A DNA stretch of 35,071 bases from ZC4RG19 sp036279475 (GCA_036279475.1 DASUJB010000073.1:1-35071), one strand, 5' to 3'; numbered from the stretch's first letter, positions 22,804 through 31,912 are shown. Made by a program: numbers and translations. Notes: generated by a model from the sequence alone, not told the origin.

Positions 22804-24423
22804 ATGGACCTGCACTTCGCCACCGCGTGGGAGGTCGTGGCCGACGCCTGCGCCGACGTGGACGCCATCGTCCAAGGCGACCGGCACGTGAGCTACCGCG
22901 ACTTCGACGACGGGGCCGCCCGGTTCGCCGGGGCGCTGGCCGCCGCCGGGCTGCGCCCGGGCGCCAAGGTGTCGCTGTACCTGTACAACTCGCCGGAGTA
23001 CCTGGTCGCCCAGCACGGGGCGTTCAAGGCACGGGCGGTGCCCGTGAACGTGAACTACCGGTACCTGGGCGACGAGCTGGCCTACCTGCTCGACGACAGC
23101 GGCAGCGAGGCGCTGGTGTTCCACTCCTCGCTGGGCGAGCGGGTGGCCGCCGTCGCCGGCCGGCTGCCCCGGCTGCGACTGCTCATCGAGGTCGACGACG
23201 GTGGTGGCCACCACGTGGACGGGGCGGTGGCCTTCGACGACCTGCTGGCGGCCCACGCGCCGCAGCCGAGGATCGAGCGACCCGGTGACGACCTCTACAT
23301 GCTCTACACGGGCGGCACCACCGGCATGCCCAAGGGCGTCATGTACCACCACCACGACTTCGTGGCGGGCCTGTACCTGAGCTTCGCCCTCCTGGGCCTG
23401 CCGGCGCCGACGTCGGTGGAGGGCATCCCCCCGTTCCTCGACGCCCTGGCGGGGCGGGACCGGTTGGTGTCGGTGCCCTGCCCGCCGCTCATGCACGGCA
23501 CCGGCATGTGGGTGGGCGGGATGCCACCGCTGCTGTCCGGGGGCACGGTCGTGCTGCTGGAGAACCGGTCCTTCGACGCCCACGAGCTGTGGCGGGTGTG
23601 CGAGCGCCGGCGGGTCACCCGCATCACGATCGTGGGCGACGCCTTCGCCCGCCCCATGCTCCGCGCCCTCGATGAGCTGGAGGCCGAGGGCACGCACCTC
23701 GACCTGTCGAGCGTCGAGGCCGTCGTCTCGTCCGGTGCCATGTGGAGCGCCGAGGTGAAGGAGGGCCTGACGGCACGGCTGGGGGCCGTCCTGGTGGACG
23801 CCCTCGGCTCGACCGAGGGAGGCGGCTACGGCGTGACCGCCGCCGCCGGGGGCACCCGGGTGGAGACGGCACGGTTCCAGCTCGCCCCGGGGACCCGGGT
23901 CCTCACCGAGGACGGCCGTGACGTCGAGCCCGGCTCCGGCGAGCCGGGGCTGCTCGCCACCCAGACGGCGGCGTTCGGCTACCACGGGGACGCGGAGAAG
24001 ACGGCCCGCACCTTCCGGGAGATCGACGGCGAGCGGTACGTCCTCACCGGCGACTGGGCCACCGTGGCGGCCGACGGCACGGTCGACCTGCTGGGCCGGG
24101 GCTCGACCTGCATCAACTCGGGCGGCGAGAAGGTCTACCCCGAGGAGGTGGAGGAGGCGCTGAAGCGCCATGAGGCGGTCGACGACTGCCTGGTCGTCGG
24201 CCTGCCCCACGAGCGGTTCGGCCAGCAGGTGGTGGCCGTGGCCGGCTGCTCCCGGGACGGTCGCCCCACGGGCGCCGACCTGCGGGCGTGGCTGCGGGGA
24301 TCGCTGTCCGGCTACAAGGTCCCCAGGGAGGTCGTCGTAGTGGACGAGGTGCGGCGGGCCCCCAACGGCAAGGCCGACTACGGATGGGCGCGACGGGTGG
24401 TCGAGGAGGCCGGCAGGGCCTAG
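22804..24423 (+). CDS. Acyl-CoA synthetase (FadD-like AMP-binding enzyme)
   Basis: This is an ANL-superfamily ligase that activates a carboxylic acid to acyl-AMP and then acyl-CoA; 539 residues. Seen: YTGGTTGMPKG (phosphate-binding loop), the PPLMHGTGMW segment, GSTEGGG (a variant of the YGxTE motif), TGDWATVAADG, GRGSTCINSGGEKVYPEEVE (hinge region), and the C-terminal PNGKADYGW with the adenylation lysine. ATG at 22804 is preceded by GGGAGG and a G-run. The acid may be a fatty acid, a steroid side chain or the substrate of the neighbouring operon; sequence does not decide. The upstream 80 bp contain CGTCGGCG twice and CGCCCTGTG twice, possible regulator sites. Confidence 0.93.
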   Translation: MDLHFATAWEVVADACADVDAIVQGDRHVSYRDFDDGAARFAGALAAAGLRPGAKVSLYLYNSPEYLVAQHGAFKARAVPVNVNYRYLGDELAYLLDDSGSEALVFHSSLGERVAAVAGRLPRLRLLIEVDDGGGHHVDGAVAFDDLLAAHAPQPRIERPGDDLYMLYTGGTTGMPKGVMYHHHDFVAGLYLSFALLGLPAPTSVEGIPPFLDALAGRDRLVSVPCPPLMHGTGMWVGGMPPLLSGGTVVLLENRSFDAHELWRVCERRRVTRITIVGDAFARPMLRALDELEAEGTHLDLSSVEAVVSSGAMWSAEVKEGLTARLGAVLVDALGSTEGGGYGVTAAAGGTRVETARFQLAPGTRVLTEDGRDVEPGSGEPGLLATQTAAFGYHGDAEKTARTFREIDGERYVLTGDWATVAADGTVDLLGRGSTCINSGGEKVYPEEVEEALKRHEAVDDCLVVGLPHERFGQQVVAVAGCSRDGRPTGADLRAWLRGSLSGYKVPREVVVVDEVRRAPNGKADYGWARRVVEEAGRA

Positions 24424-24529
24424 CCGCGCCACCAACCCGTCACGGGCGGCCATGGTCTGCCATCATGGCCACGGGGAGAGCCGGGCGCGTGAGCTGGGCG
24501 CGGCCCGTCACGACGCGAGGAGACGGCAG

Positions 24530-27199
24530 GTGCGTCGCATACCGATCCGCATGAAGCTGGCGGCGGCGCTCGCCCTGCCGCTCGTGGCGCTCGTCCTGGT
24601 GACGTCGATGGAGATCGTCGACGTTGCCGGCGACACCCGTGAGGTGCGCGACCAAACGGAGCTGGCGGCAGTGACGATGGGCCCCAACAGCCTGCTGTCC
24701 GCCCTCCAGGACGAGCGGGCGTTCGCCTCCGCCGACCTGGTGGGGGTGGACAACTTCATGCAGCTGGAGGTGGAGGGCTACGACCAGACGCGGACCGCCA
24801 CCGACGCCGCGCTCGTCCAGTTCCGGGACGAGCTCGACGGCCGCGTCGGCATCGCCCGCTCAGCCTACGCGCCGGCCCTCGACGGGTTGGAGGCCAAGCT
24901 CCGACAGCTCCGTGGCGACATCGACGTCGCCATCCGCACCACGGTCCTGGACATGACCAACATGGGCACCACCAGCAGGGTGTTCAAGAGCTACACCGCC
25001 CTCATCGTGCCCTTCTTCGACGGGACGAGCCGCGTCGCCGACGCCGTGGACGACCGGGACCTCCGCCAGGGGGGCGAGCTCATGGCCACCTTCACCCGGT
25101 ACAAGGAGACGATCGAGGAGCTGCACAACGCCGTCGCCCTGCCGGCGCTCATGGCGGTGGGCCCGGGTGACGAGCCGGGGGTCAACAGCCGGACGGAGAT
25201 CGCCACCATCGCCGAGCTGCAGGACGCCATCCGCGAGTACGCCCCGGAGCTGCGCTCGCCCCCCGGTCGCTACGCGGCGATGGCCGAGCGGTCCTTCTCC
25301 GAGGAGTACCACCGCGTCGCCGACGAGGCGGCCACCCAGGCGCTCACCACGGGTTCGATCGACGTGGCGCAGTACGTGGCCAACCTGTCGAAGATCCCCG
25401 CCCAGGAGGCCTACGGCAACTACCGCGACCGGCTGGGGGCCGCCATCCAGGACCGGGCCGACGAGCTCAACGCCTCGGCGACGGCCCGCCAACGGTGGTT
25501 CGTGGTCTCGGCGGTGGTGCCGCTGACCGTGGCGATGGTGGTCACCTGGCTCGTGTCGCGCTCGATCACCCACCCGTTGCGGACCTTGACGGGCCAGGCC
25601 ACGGCCATGGCCGACGAGCGCCTGCCGGAGGTGGTGCAGGGCATCCTGGACACGCCGCTGGGCGAGGACCTGACCGTGCCCGACGTGGAGCCGGTGACGG
25701 TGCGGGCCGGCGACGAGGTGGGCGACGTGGCCGACGCCCTGAACACGGTGCAGGACGCCGCCCTCGACCTGGCGATGGAGCAGGCGGTGCTGCGCCGCAA
25801 CATCGCCGACAGCTTCGTGAACCTGGGGCGGCGCAACCAGAACCTGCTCAGCCGCCAGCTCGACTTCATCACCGAGCTGGAGGCCGGCGAGGCCGACGCC
25901 GACACCCTGGGGAACCTGTTCCGGCTGGACCACCTGGCCACCCGCATGCGCCGCAACGCCGAGAGCCTGCTCGTGCTGGCCGGTGTGGAGCCGCCCCGCA
26001 AGTGGGCGGCTCCGGTGCAACTCACCGACGTGATCCGGGCGGCCCTGAGCGAGGTGGAGGACTACCAGCGGGTGACGGTGCAGGGCGTCGAGCCCGCCAC
26101 CATCGTGGGCTCGGCCGCCGCCGACCTGGCCCACGTCCTGGCCGAGCTGATCGAGAACGCCCTGGTGTTCTCCCCTCCCCACCAGGGCGTGGAGATCCGC
26201 GGCCGGGCCCGTGCCGCCGACGGTTACACGCTGGCCGTCATCGACTCCGGCCTGGGCATGGACCCGGCCGACATCGAGACGGCCAACCGCCGCCTGGCCG
26301 GTGCCGAGTCCTTCACCGTGGCCCCCTCCAAGTACCTGGGCCACTACGTGGCCGGCAACCTGGCCGCCCGGCACGGCATCTCCATCCGGCTCACCCGCTC
26401 CCCCGGCAACGGCATCACCGCCGTGGTGGACCTCCCCCAGGCCCTCCTCACCGAGGTGGGTCGGCCGTCGTGGCCTGCCGGCCCGGCCGACGCCGGTGCC
26501 TGGCCGGTGGGCTCGCCGGCCGGGCCCACCGCCGTGCCCGCCTCCGCCGCCGCGTCGGCATCCGTGCCCGGCGGGCCCGCCAGGTCCGGTCGGGGCGGCG
26601 TGGCAGCCGGGGCGAGGCCGGGCCCCCTGCTCCCCACCGTGGACCAGCTGGCGTCGCTGGTGCGCGTCACCCACCGGGACAGGGTGGCGCCGCCGTTGCC
26701 GTTGCCGTCGCCGGCACGGCCGCGCGGCCCGGAGCCCGTCCCCGGCGCCTCCGCCGTGCGGCGGCCGGGCGGGCCCACCGGCGCCTCCGCCGCGACAGGC
26801 TCTGCTGCGGACGGTCGAGGCGACGGCCACGGGTGGGAGCCGGGGCCGGCGCCGGGGCCGGCCGGCAGCGGGCCCGGCCCTCGAGGTGCCGATGCGCCGC
26901 CGCCGCTGACGCCGCACCGTGGCACGCCGCCGCTGGCCCGCCGGGTCCAGGGGCGGCAACTGCCCAACACGCTGCCGCTCACCGTGCCCCGACCGGACGA
27001 CGCCGACGACCCTGGCCCACCCGCCGGCAACGGCAACGGCGGGCACACCCCTGGTCGTCCGGCGGCCAGCCGGTCGGCGCCGGCGACGCAAGCCGCCGAG
27101 GACCTGTACGACCTGCTGTCGAGCTTCACCGCCGGCGTCGAGCGCGGCCTCGAGGAGGCGACCCGGGCCCGGCACCAGGGGCCGCCACCGCCGGGGTGA
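24530..27199 (+). CDS. CvnA-type sensor histidine kinase (nitrate-sensing-like domain, HAMP, HATPase)
   Basis: 889 residues. A first membrane helix (about 8-28) leads to an extracytoplasmic helical domain (about 30-320) resembling the NIT nitrate/nitrite-sensing domain; a second helix (about 322-343) and a HAMP linker follow. The dimerisation region includes NLGRRNQNLLSRQLDFI and RLDHLATRMRR (H468). The ATP-binding domain has LAELIENALVFSPP (N543), IDSGLGMD (D572) and YLGHYVAGNLAARHG. The last 230 residues are Pro/Gly/Ala-rich and disordered. This is the layout of Streptomyces conservon kinases, which normally precede roadblock (cvnB), DUF742 (cvnC) and GTPase (cvnD) genes; none follows here. 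GTG at 24530 has GAGGAG at suitable spacing. Confidence 0.9.
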   Translation: MRRIPIRMKLAAALALPLVALVLVTSMEIVDVAGDTREVRDQTELAAVTMGPNSLLSALQDERAFASADLVGVDNFMQLEVEGYDQTRTATDAALVQFRDELDGRVGIARSAYAPALDGLEAKLRQLRGDIDVAIRTTVLDMTNMGTTSRVFKSYTALIVPFFDGTSRVADAVDDRDLRQGGELMATFTRYKETIEELHNAVALPALMAVGPGDEPGVNSRTEIATIAELQDAIREYAPELRSPPGRYAAMAERSFSEEYHRVADEAATQALTTGSIDVAQYVANLSKIPAQEAYGNYRDRLGAAIQDRADELNASATARQRWFVVSAVVPLTVAMVVTWLVSRSITHPLRTLTGQATAMADERLPEVVQGILDTPLGEDLTVPDVEPVTVRAGDEVGDVADALNTVQDAALDLAMEQAVLRRNIADSFVNLGRRNQNLLSRQLDFITELEAGEADADTLGNLFRLDHLATRMRRNAESLLVLAGVEPPRKWAAPVQLTDVIRAALSEVEDYQRVTVQGVEPATIVGSAAADLAHVLAELIENALVFSPPHQGVEIRGRARAADGYTLAVIDSGLGMDPADIETANRRLAGAESFTVAPSKYLGHYVAGNLAARHGISIRLTRSPGNGITAVVDLPQALLTEVGRPSWPAGPADAGAWPVGSPAGPTAVPASAAASASVPGGPARSGRGGVAAGARPGPLLPTVDQLASLVRVTHRDRVAPPLPLPSPARPRGPEPVPGASAVRRPGGPTGASAATGSAADGRGDGHGWEPGPAPGPAGSGPGPRGADAPPPLTPHRGTPPLARRVQGRQLPNTLPLTVPRPDDADDPGPPAGNGNGGHTPGRPAASRSAPATQAAEDLYDLLSSFTAGVERGLEEATRARHQGPPPPG

Positions 27200-27215
27200 G
27201 CGTCCCCCATTAGGC

Positions 27216-27240
27216 AGAAGGCACCCGACCGTGAGCGTCA
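27216..27240 (+). promoter_or_regulatory. Orphan ribosome-binding site and GTG start, probably the relic of cvnB
   Basis: AGAAGG (27216-27221) lies 9 nt before a GTG (27231-27233) that opens VSVRR. It sits 31 bp after the kinase stop, where the roadblock/LC7 partner gene of a conservon should begin, but the frame then runs into antisense transposase and shows no roadblock similarity. I read it as the surviving start of a deleted partner gene. Confidence 0.4.
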
Positions 27241-27264
27241 GACGAGCGGCGGAGCCGGACCGGA

Positions 27265-27375
27265 CGACGCGACGGTCTTGGCGAGCGAGCGGATCTCGGC
27301 GACCTCGTCGGTGGCGCAGCCGGCGATGGCCTTGTCCAGCAACGCTGCCGCGGTGGCGGGGTCGTCGGTGAGGGT
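27265..27375 (-). pseudogene. Scrap of an ISL3-family transposase
   Basis: About 37 codons on the minus strand read TLTDDPATAAALLDKAIAGC, then ATDEVAEIRSLAKTVAS. This resembles the segment of ISL3-family transposases just before the conserved ASNGPTEG region, which is absent here because the frame turns into unrelated residues (SGPAPPLV) and stops at 27238. No inverted repeats were found. The scrap lies exactly between the kinase and the CRISPR remnant, so an IS-mediated deletion probably made this joint. Confidence 0.6.
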
Positions 27376-27549
27376 ACTTGGATGGCGGGGCGCGACGGTT
27401 GGACTTGGGTGAATGGCTGAGCTGGGCCGATGGGGGTCAGCGCAGGAGCGGGGGGTGGCTGTGGGGTCGGGGGCGCGGGCCAGCGCGGCGAGGTCGCCGA
27501 TGGCGTCGGTGACCTCGATCCCCAGGCGGGCGAGCAGCTGGGCGCACTT
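27376..27549. other. Unassigned joint sequence between transposase and cas4 scraps
   Basis: On the minus strand the cas4 frame stays open through this stretch and encodes CAQLLARLGIEVTDAIGDLA, followed by ALARAPDPT and a Pro/Ser-rich run. I see no cas4, cas1 or transposase motif and no CRISPR-like direct repeats. It may be debris from a third source. Confidence 0.4.
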
Positions 27550-27663
27550 GAACTGGGCGTGCACCCATTCGAGATGGAACAACCGGGGGCAGTAGCAGAA
27601 CTCGTTCACCATGCGGGCCGGGACGAGCTCCGGCACGAAGTCGTCGGCGTCGAGCGGGCTCAC
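27550..27663 (-). pseudogene. cas4: N-terminal scrap of cas4 (probably of a cas4-cas1 fusion)
   Basis: From the GTG at 27663 the first 38 residues include PELVPARMVNEFCYCPRLFH and LEWVHAQF, the N-terminus of Cas4 as it occurs in type I-G (formerly I-U) loci, where it is usually fused to Cas1. The Cas4 iron-sulfur Cys seen at the CYCPR segment is present, but the RecB nuclease core and the later cysteines are missing: the frame enters unrelated sequence at about 27549. The start lies 3 bp after the csb2 stop, matching normal operon order. Spacer acquisition by this locus is therefore impossible without other genes elsewhere. Confidence 0.8.
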
Positions 27664-27666
27664 GCG

Positions 27667-29210
27667 TCAACCGTTGTCGTCCGCTATGGGCAGGAAGAGG
27701 CCCAGCCCGAGATGGCGGAGCGCCCCCAGGCAGAGCGGGCCCTCGACGGGTTCGGCGAACTCGATCTCGAAGCCGGTCGCCCGGCGGGCGTTCTCCAGCC
27801 TCTCCTTGGTGCGGTGCCGGCGGAACGCCAGCCACGGTTCGGAGGACCCTCCTCCTCCTCCGCCGCGCCCGTTGTGCGGTCCGGTGGCATCCGCGCCGGC
27901 CACCCCGACGATCGGTCGCACGATCACCGGCGGCGGCTTCTCGGCCGCGGCCAGGTCCCGCCGCAGGTAGGCCTCGGCGTGGGCGAGCCAGCTCGGTTGC
28001 CGCCGGACGTGGCGGGGCGGGGCGTAGGGGGTGAACGAGCGCCATCGGCGGGCATCGGGCCGGACAGCCGGCAGCGACCCTGTCCCGCACAGCTCGGGGG
28101 CAACGTCGGCCGCCTCGCCGACCGCCTCGACCGCGACCCGGCAGGGCTGGAAGTCACCGACGGTGCGGGGCGGCCACAGCTCCCGCACCCGGGACAACGC
28201 TTCGACGGCCGGGCCGTCGAGGCCGCCCGGGGCCCAGACCACCAGCGTGTCCAGCGCCCGCCGGGTCGCGCCCGGCGACGGGAACGCCAGGTAGTGGGCG
28301 TGGCCGTGGTCGTCGTCGTGCCGGCCGTCCCGGTCCTTGCCGAACAACTGCACGGAGCTGCGACCGGTCTGGACCGAATCGAAGGTCTTGAGCACCGCGT
28401 TCCGCAGGGCGTCGGTGAGCGCCAACGTCGCTCGCGGCGACGGCAGCGCGGGGCCGGTGACCCGCAGCCGCACGCCGGTCGCCTGCCTGGTGACGACCCG
28501 CCGCCCCGGGCGGACGACCTCCGCCTCTGCCACCTCGGGGTAGATCACCCGCCGGCTGCCGGGCGGCTCGCGATGCCTCGACCGCCGGAGCTGCTGGGGC
28601 CGCACCTCCAAGGCGTCGATCGACAACGGGCGGGCGGCGGCCAGCACGGCGCTCCCTGGCGGGCCGGTTCGTCGGCGTCACCGGACTCGCCGGAGCGGGG
28701 CGTCGCCCGCGGGGCCGCCACGTTCGTGTGGTCCGGCGGCGCCGCGGTCGGTTCGTCGTCGCCGGCCAGGCGGGCGATGCACACCGACTCGGCGCGTCCG
28801 AGGTAGGTGAGGCGGTCGCACAGGGTCGCCAGGGCCGCCCGCTGGTCGCTCTCCAGGGCGCCCGGCCACGTGATCCACAGGGTCGCTCCCCTGGCCATGG
28901 CGGCGAAGGTGTCGAACACCTTGTCGGTGCCGCCGGCCTTGGGGCCGTGCTTGGCGTCGGGGAAGTAGTGGCGGGTGTGGGCCAGCCGGTGTGGTGGCAC
29001 CACGTAGGACGGCGGCTCGGCGAGAGCGTCGAGGAGCGGCACCACCACATCCTCCGGTAGCTCGGGCGCCCGTGCCCGCCACGTGGCGTAGAGCGCCCGG
29101 ACGAGCCGCCACGGCTCCGGTGGCCAGTCGACGACGCCCTCGTTGATGTTCCTCCCCCACGGTGTGCCGTGGTACCGGCCCCAGGGGAATTCGATGGCGA
29201 TCGTGGTCAT
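27667..29210 (-). pseudogene. csb2: Type I-G Cascade subunit Csb2 (Cas5/Cas6-like), frameshifted
   Basis: Csb2 (GSU0054 family) supplies the Cas5/Cas6-like function of type I-G Cascade, capping and processing crRNA. The N-terminal part (29210 to about 28660) begins MTTIAIEFPWGRYHGTPWGR and has WPPEPWRLVRALYATW, typical of the family. The C-terminal part (from 28647 to 27667) carries VLAAARPLSIDALEVRPQQL, a PPGSRR segment and HAHYLAFPS. The two lie in different frames; the switch falls within about 28648-28660 and needs one lost base (or two gained), plausibly in the GGGAG run. Joined, they give about 514 residues, full length. Either a real inactivating mutation or a sequencing error. ATG overlaps the csb1 TGA by 1 nt. 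Confidence 0.85.
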
Positions 29211-30217
29211 CAGCGCTTCGACTTGGCCCGGCCACCACCCCAGGTGACGTCGATGGCCTTCCCCTCACCAGTGAGGTCGGCGCAGCCAGCGATCCCGTGC
29301 CGGATCTCGGTCTCGAGCGCGTCGCGCCCGGGAAGGCTCTCGCCGGTCCGGTCGTCGGCCACCGCGTCGGGATCGATCGCCACGAGGTCGCAGGCGGTCC
29401 GCAAGCGCAGCGGCTCGTCGACCAGGCACCGCACCTGCCAACGGGCGACCGCCTCCAGCAGAGCCGTGGCTGCATCACCCAGGGCGTAGGACCGGATTTG
29501 CGCCCGGTCGATCGTGAACGACGCCACGATCTCCGCCGCTGTCCACTCCCGCCGGTGGTACGGCACGGTCCCATAGCCCTCGGCCGTGCCGCCGGGGACC
29601 TCACCTAGCGAGTGCCGCACGCTGTCCTTCTTCACGCCGCCGCTGTCGGCCTCGCGCACGTCGTGGGCCTCGACGAGCCCGGTCAGCACCCGGGCCACTT
29701 TGGGCTGGCCGGGCCAGCGGTTGTCGGCGAAGAACACCCCGTGGACCAGGCACAGCGGGTCGAGAGCGAAGATCGCCCGGGCGATGGCTGAGGGTGACAG
29801 CGGCCGGTCGCCCTGGAGGCCCAGCCGCTCCCGGATGACCTCCACCATGTCGGTGCCGTCGAGCGTGGAGTCCTTGACGAAGGCTGACGCCAACCGGTGC
29901 GCCTCGGTGCGGCTGGAGGTCAGGTAGCCGCCGTCGGGGTCGAGGACCCGCACCCACGGCAGGTCGGCCAGCACGTCCACGGGCTGGTTCGCCGCCGGGT
30001 CCCAGCCGACCGCCTCGGCCCGGTTGGCCATCGATTGCGCCGACTCGACCAGCAGCGCCCGCTGCCAGGTCGTGGTCGTGGTGCCATCGTTCTCGACGCG
30101 GACCGGACGCTCGAACGTCGCCGCGCCCAGGTCGGGGAACCCGGTGGGCTGGAAGCGGCTGCCGGCGAGCACCTCCAAGGGCACGTCGTAGAGCCAGCGG
30201 CTGCGGTCGAATGTCAT
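29210..30217 (-). CDS. csb1: Type I-G CRISPR-associated protein Csb1 (Cas7-like)
   Basis: 335-residue GSU0053-type Cas7, the backbone subunit that coats crRNA in type I-G Cascade. Recognisable segments are EVLAGSRFQPTGFPDLGAAT, RALLVESAQSMANRAE, YLTSSRTEAHRLASAFV, HGVFFADNRWPGQPKVAR and GYGTVPYHRREWTA. The ATG at 30217 has GGGGGAG upstream and overlaps the csx17 stop (ATGA), and its own stop abuts csb2. It is the only cas gene here that reads through intact. With csx17, csb2 and cas4 broken, it has no obvious partner left, so it may be on its way to loss or may work with a complex encoded elsewhere. Confidence 0.9.
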   Translation of the reverse strand: MTFDRSRWLYDVPLEVLAGSRFQPTGFPDLGAATFERPVRVENDGTTTTTWQRALLVESAQSMANRAEAVGWDPAANQPVDVLADLPWVRVLDPDGGYLTSSRTEAHRLASAFVKDSTLDGTDMVEVIRERLGLQGDRPLSPSAIARAIFALDPLCLVHGVFFADNRWPGQPKVARVLTGLVEAHDVREADSGGVKKDSVRHSLGEVPGGTAEGYGTVPYHRREWTAAEIVASFTIDRAQIRSYALGDAATALLEAVARWQVRCLVDEPLRLRTACDLVAIDPDAVADDRTGESLPGRDALETEIRHGIAGCADLTGEGKAIDVTWGGGRAKSKR

Positions 30218-30582
30218 GTCTCCCCCTCGGGGTCTGGAATCGGGGGGCGGTCGGGCGGTGGGACGGCGACGCCCGTCAGCAGCCGGGCGACGTCGCAGGT
30301 CGAGAGCCGGAACGCGGTCGCGGCCAGGAGCCGGGGCCCGTCGACCCCCCGGGCGACGGCCGCTGCGTCGCCCACCAGCCGCTCCAGGCGTGCCACGCGC
30401 AGGCGGTGGAGGGCATCGCCGATGACCTCGGCCACCCGGCCAGCGGTCAGCAGCCGGGGCCAACGCGTGCCCGCGTGCAGCCCCACCGGGAAACCGGCCG
30501 GGACGGCCACGACAACGACGGCGACATCGATGACCTCGACGCCGCCCCAGATCTCGTGGTCGGGGACGCCATCGGTGTCCAT
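30214..30582 (-). pseudogene. csx17: C-terminal scrap of csx17 (Cas8 of type I-G)
   Basis: The frame ending at 30214 encodes about 122 residues, with RLLTAGRVAEVIGDALHRLR, DGPRLLAATAFRLSTCDVAR and a PPPDRPPIPDPE tail, like the C-terminus of Csx17, the large (Cas8-type) subunit of type I-G Cascade, normally about 700 residues. The rest is gone: the MFS transporter gene ends at 30591, immediately upstream. An in-frame ATG at 30582 (MDTDGVPDHEIWGG) could still start a short protein, which resembles a stand-alone small subunit only by length. The stop overlaps the csb1 ATG, the normal operon joint. Confidence 0.7.
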
Positions 30583-30590
30583 CGCCTCGC

Positions 30591-31853
30591 TCAGGGCTTC
30601 ACACCGGTGGGCGCGGGCACGCGCGGCTGAGCCGCAGGTCCAGGAGGTGTGGCCCGCTGCCTCCTCGGCCAAGCGACGAGCGTGATCACCGCGCCGGCGG
30701 TGGCGAGGACCAACCAGTACACGTGCCCGTGGCCATCGGTCCGCAGGGCGAGGAACACCGTGCCGCCGATGAACGAGCCCGACGACTCGGCGATCGTCCA
30801 GGAGATGCCCCGTAGGTTCATCGCCTCGAGCTTCGACTCCGTGGGCAGAGCCGCGAACGCGGTGCTCATGATCGGCGTGAAGACCATCTCCGCTGCTGCG
30901 AACATCGCCACCGCGGCGCCCGCTGCGACGGGGAACGGGAGGCCGACACCGAGGATGAGGACCGCGGCGGCGAAAGCGAGGCCGGACCAAGCCAGGAGCT
31001 CCACCGGCGCCGTGCCCCGCGCCAAGCGTCGACCGACGCGCGCCGTGATCAACCGCTGCCCGATGACGATCGCGATCGCCGGACCGGAGAGGAGGAGCGC
31101 TCGGCCGAACGCCGAGTCCAGCTCCTTCGCGACTGACAGCGCGAACGCCGAGTAGAACTGGGCGTAGACGAACGTTGTCACGAAGGCGAGCACCATGGTG
31201 CGGATGCCGCGACTGTCCCGTGCGATGCGTCCGATCGTCACCTTGGATAGCGGCCACCGGACTGCGGACGCCTGCGGGCGCAACGCTGGTGGCAGGTGTC
31301 GGAGGAGTATCGCCATGCTGACCGCGTGGCACACCACGACAGCAGTGAGGAGAGCTTCGACTCGTGTCGTCCGGTACAGCGCGCTGGCCACGAACGGCCC
31401 GAACGCACCGGCGAGGTTGATTGCGATGGCCAGCGCAGAGTAGGCCCGGTTGCGTTCCACGTCGTCGGCCATCGACTCTGCGACGAGAACCCGGCCGAGG
31501 AGCACGTGGGTGCTCATCCCTGCGCCAGCGACGACCAGCAGCCCGACGACAAACACCGGTTCGCGGGCAAAGGTGAGCAGCCCGAACCCGCAGATGGAGA
31601 GTCCGACGCCGGTCGCCATGCCGGTGCGATACGAGACTCTCGGCAGGATCGGGTTCACGAGGAGCGCCGCGACGCCGGCGGCGCCGAAGAAGGCTGAGAG
31701 GCCGATGCCCGCCAGGCCCGGACCGGCGGAGGCGTGGTCGGCGAGCAGCCGCCCGAGCACCGGCACCAGCGCGTAGACCCCGAGGTTGGCCAGGAAGTAG
31801 GCCCGCACGACCGTGGTCTGCACCGGCCACGCCCGTCCGTCGTCGATCTTCAC
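30591..31853 (-). CDS. MFS transporter (12-helix exporter type)
   Basis: 420-residue major-facilitator protein with about twelve hydrophobic helices. After the first helix come SAFFGAAGVAALLVNPILPR and YRTGMATGVGLSICGFGLL, and the loop between halves is basic. It looks like a drug/H+ antiporter-type exporter; the cargo is unknown. GTG at 31853 is preceded by GAGGAG at ideal spacing, which overrides longer starts. It is divergent from a CGNR zinc-finger regulator 59 bp away, a typical regulator-exporter arrangement. Its 3' end forms the joint with the csx17 scrap. Sampled GC is lower than in core genes (63% in 31321-31380 against 77% in 2101-2160). Confidence 0.9.
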   Translation of the reverse strand: MKIDDGRAWPVQTTVVRAYFLANLGVYALVPVLGRLLADHASAGPGLAGIGLSAFFGAAGVAALLVNPILPRVSYRTGMATGVGLSICGFGLLTFAREPVFVVGLLVVAGAGMSTHVLLGRVLVAESMADDVERNRAYSALAIAINLAGAFGPFVASALYRTTRVEALLTAVVVCHAVSMAILLRHLPPALRPQASAVRWPLSKVTIGRIARDSRGIRTMVLAFVTTFVYAQFYSAFALSVAKELDSAFGRALLLSGPAIAIVIGQRLITARVGRRLARGTAPVELLAWSGLAFAAAVLILGVGLPFPVAAGAAVAMFAAAEMVFTPIMSTAFAALPTESKLEAMNLRGISWTIAESSGSFIGGTVFLALRTDGHGHVYWLVLATAGAVITLVAWPRRQRATPPGPAAQPRVPAPTGVKP

Positions 31854-31912
31854 TGCGTTCTCCTCGAGGGCCGAGTCTTGTGCGCTGCAGCCCATCGTGC
31901 TGTGATGGTCTT

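Noticed and set aside
24448..24470. Inverted repeat GGCCATG/CATGGCC upstream of the kinase as an operator
   Set aside because: Only 7-bp arms in GC-rich DNA; chance is likely and no second copy supports it.
27550..30582. The cas genes as a new minimal CRISPR-type system
   Set aside because: Each truncation falls inside a known type I-G protein and the native gene overlaps remain, so decay explains the locus better than a reduced functional design.
27200..30600. A CRISPR array next to the cas remnants
   Set aside because: No regularly spaced direct repeats of 25-40 bp were seen in the gaps between the genes.
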